A stretch of DNA of 8,799 nt from a candidate division LCP-89 bacterium (GTDB lineage Bacteria; Electryoneota; B3-LCP): positions 1-8,799 of the forward strand of contig JALGZU010000111.1 of NCBI GenBank assembly GCA_025774735.1, given 5' to 3'. Shown in pieces: positions 1 through 7,613 of this stretch; the stretch's first letter is position 1, and the number at the start of each line of letters is the position of its first letter. A model generated the notes under the pieces. It was not told the DNA's origin. It ran no database searches and saw only the letters and a list, made by a program, of their open reading frames with translations. A program made the position numbers and the translations under genes.

Positions 1-406
1 CCGAATCCCGCAGGTAAACGTCCAGCCCCTCCCGGTCGTAAACGATCTCCATCGCCCGCCCGCCCAGAACGAAGCTGGGACGCACCAGCACCGGGTATCC
101 CACCTCTTCGGCGATCTCCCCGGCTTCGTTGAAATTCTTCGCAATCCCGTAAGGCGGATGGGGGATCTTCAGCCTCCGCAGCAGCGCCCCGAACTTCTCC
201 CGGTCTTCGGCCACCGCGATCTGTGCCGGGCTCGTCCCCAGCACCTTGACCTTGTGCTCCACCAGGGCCTGAGCCACCTTCAGCGGCGTCTGCCCGCCGA
301 ACTGCACGATGACGCCGTCGGGCGCCTCCACGCGGCAGATCTCCAGCACGTCCTCCAGGGTGATCGGCTCGAAATAGAGCCGGTCGGAAACGTCGTAATC
401 TGTCGA
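1..406 (-). pseudogene. carB: carB downstream part (second ATP-grasp half), out of frame with the upstream part; runs off window
   Basis: Reading the minus strand from 406 down to 2 gives 135 uninterrupted residues that are plainly the continuation of the carbamoyl-phosphate synthase large subunit. It opens [14 protein letters not shown], followed by the conserved [12 protein letters not shown] segment, LGTSP, AEDREKF, and [20 protein letters not shown]. These are the hallmarks of the second synthetase (carbamate-phosphorylating) ATP-grasp half. There is no credible start codon or ribosome binding site of its own near 406. It therefore reads as the severed remainder of the carB frame that begins at 2247, not as a separate gene. 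The rest of the second ATP-grasp domain and the allosteric MGS-like domain would lie beyond position 1. The join with the upstream part lacks about 11-12 conserved residues (family pattern ETIMVNCNPET). Identity is certain from motifs; whether the break is biological is unknown. Confidence 0.85.
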
Positions 407-2247
407 AACCAGCCCTCTTCCCGCAGCGTCATGGAAGCGTGCACACAGCAATAGTCAAACTCGATCCCCTGCCCGATCCGGTTCGGCCCGCTGCCCAGCA
501 CGATGACGCGCGGCTTCTCGCCCACCTTAACTTCGCCGTTACCCTTCTCGTAAGCCGAATAATAATACGGCGTGTAGGCCTCGAACTCCGCCGCGCAGGT
601 ATCCACGGACAGATGCACCGGGTGAACGTCGTGCACCTCGCGCAGGCGGCGCACGGTATCCTCGTCCGTCCGGAGTATCGAGGCGATCTGCACGTCGGAA
701 AATCCGTACCGCTTGGCGCGCCAGAGCAGCGGCGCGTCTAATCTCTGCCGCAAAACCGTCAGGTCGGTCCGTCTCCGCGGCGCCGCCGACTGGAGCTGTT
801 TTTCCACCTGCACGATCTGGGCAATCTGATCCAGGAACCAGGGATCGATGCCCGTAATCTTCGCCACCTCCTCAACGGAAATCCCGATTTTCAACGCGTG
901 CCGCAGATAAAAGATCGTCTCCGGCCTCGCCGTCGCCAGAATCCGCCGGACGGTCGTGCGCCATTCCGACAGGAGGTGCGGTTCGATGTAATCCGAGGCG
1001 ATCACGTCGCGCCCGTCCGCCCCCAGACCCATGCGATCCTGCTCCAGGCTGCGCAGCGCCTTCTGCAGAGCCTCGGGAAAGCTCCGTCCGATGGCCATGA
1101 CCTCGCCCACCGACTTCATCTGACTGCCCAGCGTGCGGTCCGCCGTGGGGAATTTCTCGAAGGTCCAGCGCGGAACCTTCACTACCACGTAATCGAGGGC
1201 CGGTTCGAAGCAGGCGGGAGTTTTCTTCGTGATGGCGTTGGAGATCTCGTCCAGACGGTAGCCCACGGCCAGCTTCGCCGCGATGCGGGCGATCGGAAAC
1301 CCTGTCGCCTTCGACGCCAGAGCCGACGAACGGCTGACCCGCGGATTCATCTCGATCACCACCATCCGCCCTGTTTCAGGCTGCACACCGAACTGGATGT
1401 TGCTGCCCCCCGTCTCCACGCCGACGGCGCGGATGACCGCGAAGGCAGCGTCCCGCATGCGCTGGTATTCTTTATCCGTCAAGGTCTGCTGCGGCGCCAC
1501 GGTGATCGAATCGCCGGTGTGAATCCCCAGAGGATCGAAGTTCTCGATGGAGCAGATCACCACACACTGGTCAGCGCCATCCCGCATCACCTCCAGCTCG
1601 AATTCCTTCCAACCCAGCAGCGCCTCTTCGATCAAAACCTCTCCCACAGGGCTGCGGGATAGACCCCAGCGCACCCGCTCCTCGAACTCCTCCCGGTTGT
1701 ACACCACCGATCCGCCCACTCCGCCCAACGTGAATGACGGCCTGATGATCACCGGCAGGCCGGTCTGCTCGAGCACCTTCTCAGCCTCTTCCTTCGATCC
1801 GGCGTACCCCCCTGCGGGCAGATCTAGGCCAATTTTGCGCATGGCGTTGTAAAACTGGTCCCGGTTTTCCGCCAGTTGAATGGCTTGGGCCGATGCTCCC
1901 AGGAGACGCACCCCATGCTGACTTAAAACACCATTGCTGTCCAGTTCCATAGCCAGGTTGAGTCCTGTCTGGCCTCCCATGGTGGGCAGGAGGGCGTCCG
2001 GCTTCTCCCGGGCGATGATGCGCTCGACCATGTCGGTTTCAAGAGGCTCGACATAGGTGGCGTCTGCCAATGCCGGATCGGTCATGATGGTGGCGGGATT
2101 GCTGTTGACAAGGATCACCCGCAGCCCCTCTTCCTTCAAGGCGCGCACCGCCTGGGTGCCCGAATAGTCGAATTCGCAGGCCTGGCCGATCACGATCGGC
2201 CCGCTGCCCAGCACCAGCACCGAACGCAGATCATCGCGCCTGGGCAT
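280..2247 (-). CDS. carB: carbamoyl-phosphate synthase large subunit CarB, N-terminal ~613 residues, then frameshifted and truncated
   Basis: CarB makes carbamoyl phosphate from bicarbonate, ATP and ammonia supplied by CarA, feeding pyrimidine and arginine synthesis in the cytoplasm. The first 613 residues are typical: [20 protein letters not shown] (11-30), [12 protein letters not shown] (46-57), GGQTGLN (91-97), the ATP-grasp loop [12 protein letters not shown] (169-180), KEFELEV (214-220), and [20 protein letters not shown] (297-316) with metal ligands Glu299 and Asn301. The oligomerisation domain follows (about 400-550), then [16 protein letters not shown] and the second nucleotide-fold motif [19 protein letters not shown] (583-601). 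After Gly612-Trp613 the protein turns into 42 unrelated Ser/Arg/Thr-rich residues and stops. The family is about 1070 residues long, so this product would be 655 residues with a non-functional second half. The start is fixed by GAGGAG seven nt before ATG. The first 17 nt overlap the end of carA, implying translational coupling. Confidence 0.93.
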   Translation of the reverse strand: MPRRDDLRSVLVLGSGPIVIGQACEFDYSGTQAVRALKEEGLRVILVNSNPATIMTDPALADATYVEPLETDMVERIIAREKPDALLPTMGGQTGLNLAMELDSNGVLSQHGVRLLGASAQAIQLAENRDQFYNAMRKIGLDLPAGGYAGSKEEAEKVLEQTGLPVIIRPSFTLGGVGGSVVYNREEFEERVRWGLSRSPVGEVLIEEALLGWKEFELEVMRDGADQCVVICSIENFDPLGIHTGDSITVAPQQTLTDKEYQRMRDAAFAVIRAVGVETGGSNIQFGVQPETGRMVVIEMNPRVSRSSALASKATGFPIARIAAKLAVGYRLDEISNAITKKTPACFEPALDYVVVKVPRWTFEKFPTADRTLGSQMKSVGEVMAIGRSFPEALQKALRSLEQDRMGLGADGRDVIASDYIEPHLLSEWRTTVRRILATARPETIFYLRHALKIGISVEEVAKITGIDPWFLDQIAQIVQVEKQLQSAAPRRRTDLTVLRQRLDAPLLWRAKRYGFSDVQIASILRTDEDTVRRLREVHDVHPVHLSVDTCAAEFEAYTPYYYSAYEKGNGEVKVGEKPRVIVLGSGPNRIGQGIEFDYCCVHASMTLREEGWFRQITTFPTGSISSRSPWRTCWRSAAWRRPTASSCSSAGRRR

Positions 2248-3370
2248 GGATCATCTCCTCTATGAATCGGTCGAAATAGTTCAAACTGTCGTGCGGCCCG
2301 GGGCTCGCTTCCGGGTGATACTGCACCGAAAAAACCGGTAATTCCTCGTGCTCGATCCCCTCCACGGTCTGGTCGTTGAGGTTGACGTGAGTGATGCGCC
2401 AGCCTTTGCTCAGAGCGTCGCCTTTCACGGCGAAGCCGTGGTTCTGGCTGGTGATTTCGACGGTCCTGTCGGCTTCACGCCGCACCGGGTGGTTCGCTCC
2501 CCGGTGACCGAAGGGGAGCTTAAACGTCCGCAAGCCCGCCGCCAGCGCCAGGAGCTGGTGCCCTAAACAGATGCCGAACAGAGGTACCTTTCCAATTAAT
2601 TTACCTACGGTATCAACACCGTATGTAACCGCCGCGGGATCGCCGGGACCGTTGGAAATCAGCACTCCGTGATAGCCGCCTCCTGAAACCTCCTCCGCAG
2701 GAGTTCCCGCTGGCAGGACTATCACCTCACAGCCCCGCCTCGCCAGTTCCCGCAGGATGTTGCGCTTGACCCCGAAATCGAACACAGCAACTCGGAGCCC
2801 CTCCCCACCCTTCATCGCGGGATGCCAGGGAGAACTCGTCTCGGACAGATCGAACTCGTATGAGGTCTCGCACGTCACTTCGGAGGCCAGGTCCGCCCCC
2901 AGCATGTCCGGGGAGGCCTTCACCTGCTCGAGGGCGTCGCCGACCGGGACGTCGTCCGGGAATAGACCCGCTCGCATCGCCCCGACCCGGCGGATATACA
3001 GCGTGATCGCCCGGGTATCGGCGCCAGCCAGGATCGGGATCGCCTCGCTGTCCAGCCAACTCGACAGGTCAGCCTGCGACCGCCAGTTGCTCGGTTGATC
3101 GCAGAGATTGCGCACCACCGCTCCAGCCGCCTGCACGCGACCGGATTCCCTATCATTGTCATTTACCCCCACGTTGCCGATGTGCGCCGCGGTGAAAACC
3201 ATGATCTGGCGGCGGTACGAAGGATCGCTTAAAATCTCCTGGTAGCCGCTGTGCGAGGTGTTGAACACCGCTTCCCCGAACGCCGAAGCCTTGCCATAAA
3301 AGACTTCCCCGTAGAAACGGGTCCCGTCCTCCAGGAGCAGATACCCACCATTGAAGGAATTTCTTAACAT
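2231..3370 (-). CDS. carA: carbamoyl-phosphate synthase small subunit CarA (glutamine amidotransferase)
   Basis: CarA hydrolyses glutamine and channels ammonia to CarB. The 379-residue length is normal for the family. The N-terminal small-subunit domain shows [12 protein letters not shown] (11-22), [17 protein letters not shown] (36-52), HIGNVGVN (63-70) and a GADTRAIT segment (116-123). The C-terminal class I glutamine amidotransferase domain begins near residue 193 ([16 protein letters not shown]), with ISNGPGDP (238-245), nucleophile Cys268 in [17 protein letters not shown] (287-296), SQNHGF (308-313), and His352/Glu354 in QYHPEAS. The triad is complete, so this subunit looks active. The ATG at 3370 matches the usual start, about ten residues before LEDG; there is no convincing Shine-Dalgarno before it. 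The stop codon TGA lies inside the start of carB. A terminator separates it from the upstream secretion genes, so carAB is probably its own transcription unit. Confidence 0.97.
   Translation of the reverse strand: MLRNSFNGGYLLLEDGTRFYGEVFYGKASAFGEAVFNTSHSGYQEILSDPSYRRQIMVFTAAHIGNVGVNDNDRESGRVQAAGAVVRNLCDQPSNWRSQADLSSWLDSEAIPILAGADTRAITLYIRRVGAMRAGLFPDDVPVGDALEQVKASPDMLGADLASEVTCETSYEFDLSETSSPWHPAMKGGEGLRVAVFDFGVKRNILRELARRGCEVIVLPAGTPAEEVSGGGYHGVLISNGPGDPAAVTYGVDTVGKLIGKVPLFGICLGHQLLALAAGLRTFKLPFGHRGANHPVRREADRTVEITSQNHGFAVKGDALSKGWRITHVNLNDQTVEGIEHEELPVFSVQYHPEASPGPHDSLNYFDRFIEEMIHAQAR
2255..2260 (-). promoter_or_regulatory. strong Shine-Dalgarno of carB inside the carA coding region
   Basis: On the minus strand GAGGAG lies seven nt before the carB ATG (2247). 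It encodes part of the CarA C-terminus (IEEM) as well as acting as a ribosome binding site. It decides the carB start and fits coupled carA-carB translation. It is the only clear Shine-Dalgarno I found in this window. Confidence 0.8.
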
Positions 3371-3386
3371 GGTTGAATCTCAAGCC

Positions 3387-3411
3387 GTAATTGTGCTGAC
3401 TGTCGATTACA
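3387..3411 (-). promoter_or_regulatory. possible carA promoter -10 and overlapping dyad
   Basis: The 157-nt gap before carA must hold its promoter if the terminator at 3458-3488 works. On the minus strand TGTAAT (3411-3406) matches a sigma-70 -10 box at five of six positions, but I see no matching -35. The same place has an imperfect dyad, GTAAT(C)G near 3410 pairing with (C)AATTAC down to 3387, with a loop of about ten nt. It could be an operator, an RNA hairpin near the start codon, or chance. Confidence 0.22.
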
Positions 3412-3457
3412 GCGTTGAAATCGGGGAAACGGACGCCCCCAGATCTCACGCTGCCGC

Positions 3458-3488
3458 AAAGAGAAAGCCGATCCTGACCGGATCGGCT
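3458..3488 (-). terminator. Rho-independent terminator after the PorV-like gene
   Basis: On the minus strand AGCCGATCC, a five-nt loop (GGTCA), and GGATCGGCT form a perfect 9-bp stem (3488 to 3466), followed at once by TTCTCTTT (3465-3458). It begins about 40 nt after the PorV-like stop codon at 3528 and sits 88 nt before the carA start. It most likely ends the secretion operon and insulates carAB. Confidence 0.85.
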
Positions 3489-3527
3489 CGTCATAATGTC
3501 CTGTGATAATTGCTGCGGGTTTCAACA

Positions 3528-4532
3528 TCATCGTCCCGTGAACTCCAGCGATACTCTGCGCACAACCCCCAGGTCTTCGAGGGTGGCATAGGCGAAGTCC
3601 GCCTTGATGCCGTAGGAGCCCAGAGGGATCTTCAGCCCCGTTCCTAAAGACCAGGTCTCGGTGTGGTGCTGGAATACCCGCCCGAATCTGAAAAAGAGAG
3701 CTTGCCTGAAATCGTATTCCATGCCCATCCGCCAGAAGGTCATCCCCTCGTTGATGTGCTGTCCGTCGATGACCAGGAGGCCGCCGTGGTTTTCGTCCTT
3801 CAGAAAAACATCGCCGGCACCAAGCAACTGCCAGGCCACCCCAACACGGAAGGTCAGCGGCAGCGGCCAGGAGGAAACCTGGTACTGAGTAGCTTCTTCA
3901 TCCGGCCCGCTCACCAGCAGGTCGCTGCCTTCCAGCGTCATATCCCCGCCAAGGTTCGTCATAGCCATGCCGATTCTGAAACCAGGCAGATCCGTAGACA
4001 GCGATGTCCCGATGTCCGCAGCGACCGTGCCCGCCGTCTCGGCGAACAACTTCTGATAGACATACTTGACCGTCCCTCCGACGCTGAAGCGGTCGGTCAA
4101 CTGGTGAGCGTAACTGATGCCCAAAGCCAGGTCGAGGTACTCCACCATCACCCCGTTGCCCTCCTGGAACGACAGCGTAGTCTGCTCGAACTCGTCGCCC
4201 CCCAGCGTTATGGCGTGGAAGCCGATGACGCCAGCGGATCCCAACGGTGTGCTGAAACCGATGAATTGGTGCCGCAAATCGGCGAACCAGTCGGAGTAGT
4301 AGGCGTAAAGCGAAAATCTTTCCGTTCGCGTTAATCCCGCCGGGTTCCAGTAGAGTGCCTCAGCGCCTCTCACCGCGGCCACTCCGGCGCCGCCCATACC
4401 CGGTAACCGACCCCCCACCCCAATCTGCAGAAATTGAGCGGCGGTGGTCCCCACCTTATCGAACGCATTAGCCGGTGACCCGGCCAGAATCAGGGCGACC
4501 AGAACCACAAGGTAGATTGATCGTATCTTCAT
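3528..4532 (-). CDS. PorV/PorQ-family (UPF0164-like) outer-membrane beta-barrel protein
   Basis: This 334-residue protein has a signal peptide (about 1-23, cleavage after ANA). Next comes the family signature GTTAAQFLQIGVGGRLPGMG (28-47), then VAAVRGAEALYWNPAGL (51-67). The rest is amphipathic beta-strands such as FSLYAYYSDWF, AGVIGFHAITL, FSVGGTVKYVYQKL, LTFRVGVAWQLL and ALFFRFGRVF, as expected of a FadL-like barrel. In the type IX system PorV shuttles cargo with a C-terminal sorting domain to the surface sortase, and PorQ is a related component. Many FCB genomes carry several paralogues of unknown specificity, so I give no symbol. Its ATG overlaps the stop of the upstream sorting-domain protein (ATGA, 4 nt), with only a weak GGTGAT before it, so translation is probably coupled to that cargo. 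An alternative is a general outer-membrane porin of the UPF0164 type. Confidence 0.88.
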   Translation of the reverse strand: MKIRSIYLVVLVALILAGSPANAFDKVGTTAAQFLQIGVGGRLPGMGGAGVAAVRGAEALYWNPAGLTRTERFSLYAYYSDWFADLRHQFIGFSTPLGSAGVIGFHAITLGGDEFEQTTLSFQEGNGVMVEYLDLALGISYAHQLTDRFSVGGTVKYVYQKLFAETAGTVAADIGTSLSTDLPGFRIGMAMTNLGGDMTLEGSDLLVSGPDEEATQYQVSSWPLPLTFRVGVAWQLLGAGDVFLKDENHGGLLVIDGQHINEGMTFWRMGMEYDFRQALFFRFGRVFQHHTETWSLGTGLKIPLGSYGIKADFAYATLEDLGVVRRVSLEFTGR

Positions 4533-7531
4533 CGGATCACCATCAGTTTTCCGGTATGAGAGGCTCCGTCGGGAGCTTTCACCACGTACACGTATACTCC
4601 GTAAGCCACGTTCTGTCCTTGATGGTTCAACAAATCCCAGAACAGGTAGCCGTCTCCGCCGGAACTGTTATGATGCAGGGTGGTTACCCGGTTCCCGGAA
4701 ACGGTATAGATGACGATGTCACACTCCTGGGGCAGATGAGTGAACATGACCCTCGATTCGTACGGATTGGTCTCCAGACCCGAGCTCACGATCAGAGGAT
4801 TAGGCACCACCTTGATCTGCGAGAGGGCGGAACCGGCAGCCGCAACGGTCGAAGCCTGAGTGTTGAATTCGTAGATCAGCTCCGAACTGAACGGCTTGTA
4901 GGTCTCGATCGTGTAAACGTCCCCCACCGATGGGGGAATTTCACCCGCTGGACCGTTCTGCGTCTTCAACCAGGCTGTCGAACCGGTGGCGTCGGTGGTG
5001 TCGTCCCGCATGAGCAGCATGTCCGGCCACAACGATCCGAAGGCGGGATCGGGATTGTACCCTGCCCCACCGGGAATCAGGTCCCAACCGTAAGGTCCCA
5101 GGAAACTGCTGCCGGGAAAAACCAGCACCAGGTCTGAGATTTGCAGGTACTCCGTCACGTCCACCCAGGCGCCACCGGCCGAAAAGTCGGTGTGCTCGAT
5201 CATGATAGATACCCACAGGAGTGAATCCGGAGGTTCGTAACCGAACCCTGCCGCTACAGCTTGAACCTGGACGGAATCAGCGGTAATTGTAATCCGCCAA
5301 TCATCAAGCCCTTCCACAATCTCATCGTAAGAACTCGGATTGCCGGGGAAACGGTTATCCGTCCACCAGTCGAAGGTGCTCTGGGTCCCTGTTACGGTTG
5401 TCCAACCCGCCGACCTCACCCCCGACTCTTCGATGTTCTCGACTACCAGCCTGAATCCGTTCACGATCGGCTGGTCATCGCCCGACAGCGGGATGTTGCC
5501 ATAGTAGAATCCCTCTCCCGTCAAGCCGTCAACAAAGTAGGATGTTCCACTGGTTACATCTTCCAGGTTCAAGGTCAACTCCTCCGCCACCACGGTGTCC
5601 ATTCCCACCACCACCGTGTCCCCTGAATCGTTGAAAGTGACCTGATAACTGTGGTCGAGCAGTTCGCTCGGATCTACGATAATCATTTCCAATGTTCCGT
5701 CCGCCACCCGTCCACCCAGTTCGATGAACGGAGAACTCGAACCCGGCGTCAGGTTCACCGCGGGAGTCCCCGGCGTAACCGCCACCACGTTCGCGTCGAA
5801 AGTGCTCGCTCCGATCGGATTCTCATAGCTCGGCTCGGTCAGAGCTGGATCCAGGGGATCGTACACCCCTCGATCATAGGCGGTGACGCAGTACCAGACC
5901 TCCAAGCCGTTCGTGACGTCATCGTCCACATAGGTATGCGCGAGGCCTGTATCATCCCCCAGCCAACAGTTGGCGTCGGGAAAATCAGGCCCGTAAGCGG
6001 GATCCGGTCCGGTCACGCTGTCGATGAGGTCGTACTGCATCAGCGGTACCCACCCGGTTTCTTCGCCGTAATAGTTCGTGATCGGTTCGCCCCAGGTCAA
6101 ACCGCCGTCATCGCTCTTGTAAATCTTGTACCCTTCAAAGTCGGCTTCCCCGCTGATAGCGTCGATGCTGCCTTCAGCTACATTGTCCCAGACAAGCCGT
6201 ACGAAGCCGTCACCCGGTACCGCCGATAGGGTGGGTATCATAGGTGGGCCTGATCCCTGGAAAGAGAGCTCATTGGCCATGAAATAAGCCGTCTCGACTC
6301 CCTCCAACAGGTCGGCTGAGTCCGCCCCGATGGCAAAGAGAACGGCGAATTCGACGCTGTCACCCGCCGCCAGTGCAAAAGGTCCACTCCCGAACGTAAA
6401 GGTGACCTCGGCACCGGGCAGGCCATCGATATCGATCTCTTCTATCGCATCGGGATCGTCGAAGGTAGGATCACCGCCGTGAAAATAGCGGTCGATGTTC
6501 TCGAGAGGAGCGTTGGGATTGTTCGTCAACATGGCAACGAAGTAGTCCCCTTCCGTCGGTTCGTTCGGAGAATCGTCGTCATGATAGTAATGGAAAGAGG
6601 TCACTCCCAAGTCGTTGGGAGTCGTCACCATGCCCATGCCGACGTAGCCCACCGGCCCGATCCAGAGTTCGCCGAAATGCGACGAGTCGTCGCGTTGAGC
6701 GACGCCGTTGTAATCCCACTTGTAAAAAAACGACGGAGTCGGATCGTAAGGATCGATTTTCCAGTAATCGATAAAGTCATCCGCGTAAAAATCCGGTTTG
6801 ATGTCGCTCTGGAAGCCTATATAGCAGGAGTCGTATCCCGCGCTCCCCTCGTTGACCATCACGAAACGGACAAAGAGAAAATTCTCGGCATAGGAGCGGC
6901 CGTAACTGTAACCCGTCTGCCGGATGACGAGTCCCAGGCCATAGTCATCCTGCAACACGCTGAAGATGTCCCGGTCCGATACGAACTCCCCCTCGATAAT
7001 CTCTCCGGGTGCATTCAGATCTTCCCGGAAGTACCCCGGCCAGGTGGGAATTCCGCCCAACAACGGCCATGTATCTCGAACGTCGCTGAACGCGAGGAAG
7101 GGCGTCACCCCATCGCTGGCGGTGTTGTAGTCGGTGCGGTTATCGTTGTAGTAGAGGCCGCTCGATCCGTCCGCGGCGTCCCAGCCAAAATCCAGAATCC
7201 CCGACGACTGGTCGTAGATCGATGAAATCACCAGCCCGTCGGCGACGAAGATCAGGTTCACACCGAATCCGTAATGCTGCACGTCCTCTCCTTCGCGGGG
7301 CCAGTGCAGAGCCGGCGTCCCCAGGTGGAAGTCTGACAGGATGCCGTAGTTGAAGAGCAGGTTGGATAGATCACCCTTGTCCATCAGGCCGATAGCCCGA
7401 TCGCTGACGCCTTGAACACCGTCGGGCCGGAAGACAGGATCGGGATTTTTCAGGACGTGGGGACTGGGCAAAGGCTGTACCTGGCTCCAGGCGAGCGCCG
7501 GGAGGATACAGAGTAATGAAATAAGACGCAT
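4529..7531 (-). CDS. large secreted protein with fn3-like domain and T9SS type A C-terminal sorting domain
   Basis: About 1000 residues; specific function not recognised. The frame opens with GTG at 7543, but the ATG at 7531 gives the more usual compact signal peptide (MRLISLLCILPALAWSQ), so I prefer it; neither has a Shine-Dalgarno. Positions below count from the GTG. Residues about 25-430 form an Asp- and aromatic-rich region with no motif I can name. Residues about 435-590 resemble fibronectin type III (GDGFVRLVWD, FEGYKIYKSDDGGLTW, WYCVTAYDRG). Residues about 600-900 are beta-rich and unassigned. Residues about 906-1004 are a T9SS sorting domain: IKVVPNPL, VMFTHLPQ, CDIVIYTVSGNRVTTL, FWDLLNHQGQNVAYGVYVYV, then GKLMVIR. 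It should cross the inner membrane by Sec and be surface-attached or released by T9SS, losing the sorting domain. It lies between a TonB-dependent receptor and a PorV-like gene. Whether it is an enzyme, a binding protein or structural is open; no catalytic motif is visible. Confidence 0.9.
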   Translation of the reverse strand: MRLISLLCILPALAWSQVQPLPSPHVLKNPDPVFRPDGVQGVSDRAIGLMDKGDLSNLLFNYGILSDFHLGTPALHWPREGEDVQHYGFGVNLIFVADGLVISSIYDQSSGILDFGWDAADGSSGLYYNDNRTDYNTASDGVTPFLAFSDVRDTWPLLGGIPTWPGYFREDLNAPGEIIEGEFVSDRDIFSVLQDDYGLGLVIRQTGYSYGRSYAENFLFVRFVMVNEGSAGYDSCYIGFQSDIKPDFYADDFIDYWKIDPYDPTPSFFYKWDYNGVAQRDDSSHFGELWIGPVGYVGMGMVTTPNDLGVTSFHYYHDDDSPNEPTEGDYFVAMLTNNPNAPLENIDRYFHGGDPTFDDPDAIEEIDIDGLPGAEVTFTFGSGPFALAAGDSVEFAVLFAIGADSADLLEGVETAYFMANELSFQGSGPPMIPTLSAVPGDGFVRLVWDNVAEGSIDAISGEADFEGYKIYKSDDGGLTWGEPITNYYGEETGWVPLMQYDLIDSVTGPDPAYGPDFPDANCWLGDDTGLAHTYVDDDVTNGLEVWYCVTAYDRGVYDPLDPALTEPSYENPIGASTFDANVVAVTPGTPAVNLTPGSSSPFIELGGRVADGTLEMIIVDPSELLDHSYQVTFNDSGDTVVVGMDTVVAEELTLNLEDVTSGTSYFVDGLTGEGFYYGNIPLSGDDQPIVNGFRLVVENIEESGVRSAGWTTVTGTQSTFDWWTDNRFPGNPSSYDEIVEGLDDWRITITADSVQVQAVAAGFGYEPPDSLLWVSIMIEHTDFSAGGAWVDVTEYLQISDLVLVFPGSSFLGPYGWDLIPGGAGYNPDPAFGSLWPDMLLMRDDTTDATGSTAWLKTQNGPAGEIPPSVGDVYTIETYKPFSSELIYEFNTQASTVAAAGSALSQIKVVPNPLIVSSGLETNPYESRVMFTHLPQECDIVIYTVSGNRVTTLHHNSSGGDGYLFWDLLNHQGQNVAYGVYVYVVKAPDGASHTGKLMVIR

Positions 7532-7572
7532 GTTTGTCGTCACGAGATTAGCAAACGGTTGATGTCTTTAAC

Positions 7573-7602
7573 ACGCGGAGGCCGCTGCGTTGACTTCCGC
7601 GT
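7573..7602 (-). other. intergenic inverted repeat between receptor and cargo genes
   Basis: On the minus strand ACGCGGA and TCCGCGT flank a 16-nt loop, giving a 7-bp GC-rich stem in the ~82-nt gap between the receptor stop and the secreted-protein start. No U-run follows, so it is not a convincing terminator. It could tune downstream expression or message stability, or be chance. Confidence 0.3.
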
Positions 7603-7613
7603 AACGAACTGGA

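Noticed and set aside
400..420. Programmed ribosomal frameshift in carB
   Set aside because: A frameshift would restore the frame without losing residues, but about 11-12 conserved residues are absent at the junction, and there is no slippery heptamer with a downstream structure. A deletion or assembly error explains it better.
898..1662. Long plus-strand open frame of 254 codons opposite carB
   Set aside because: It is fully antisense to well-conserved CarB sequence, is rich in Arg/His/Pro as expected of a shadow of GC-rich coding DNA, and has no recognisable domain.
4117..4334. Short plus-strand frames opposite the PorV-like gene
   Set aside because: Shadows of a gene with a signal peptide and family signature on the minus strand; no independent coding evidence.
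6479..7225. Plus-strand open frame of 248 codons opposite the secreted protein
   Set aside because: Antisense shadow; its Val/Arg/His-rich composition mirrors the Asp/Tyr codons of the real gene, and no ribosome binding site or domain is seen.
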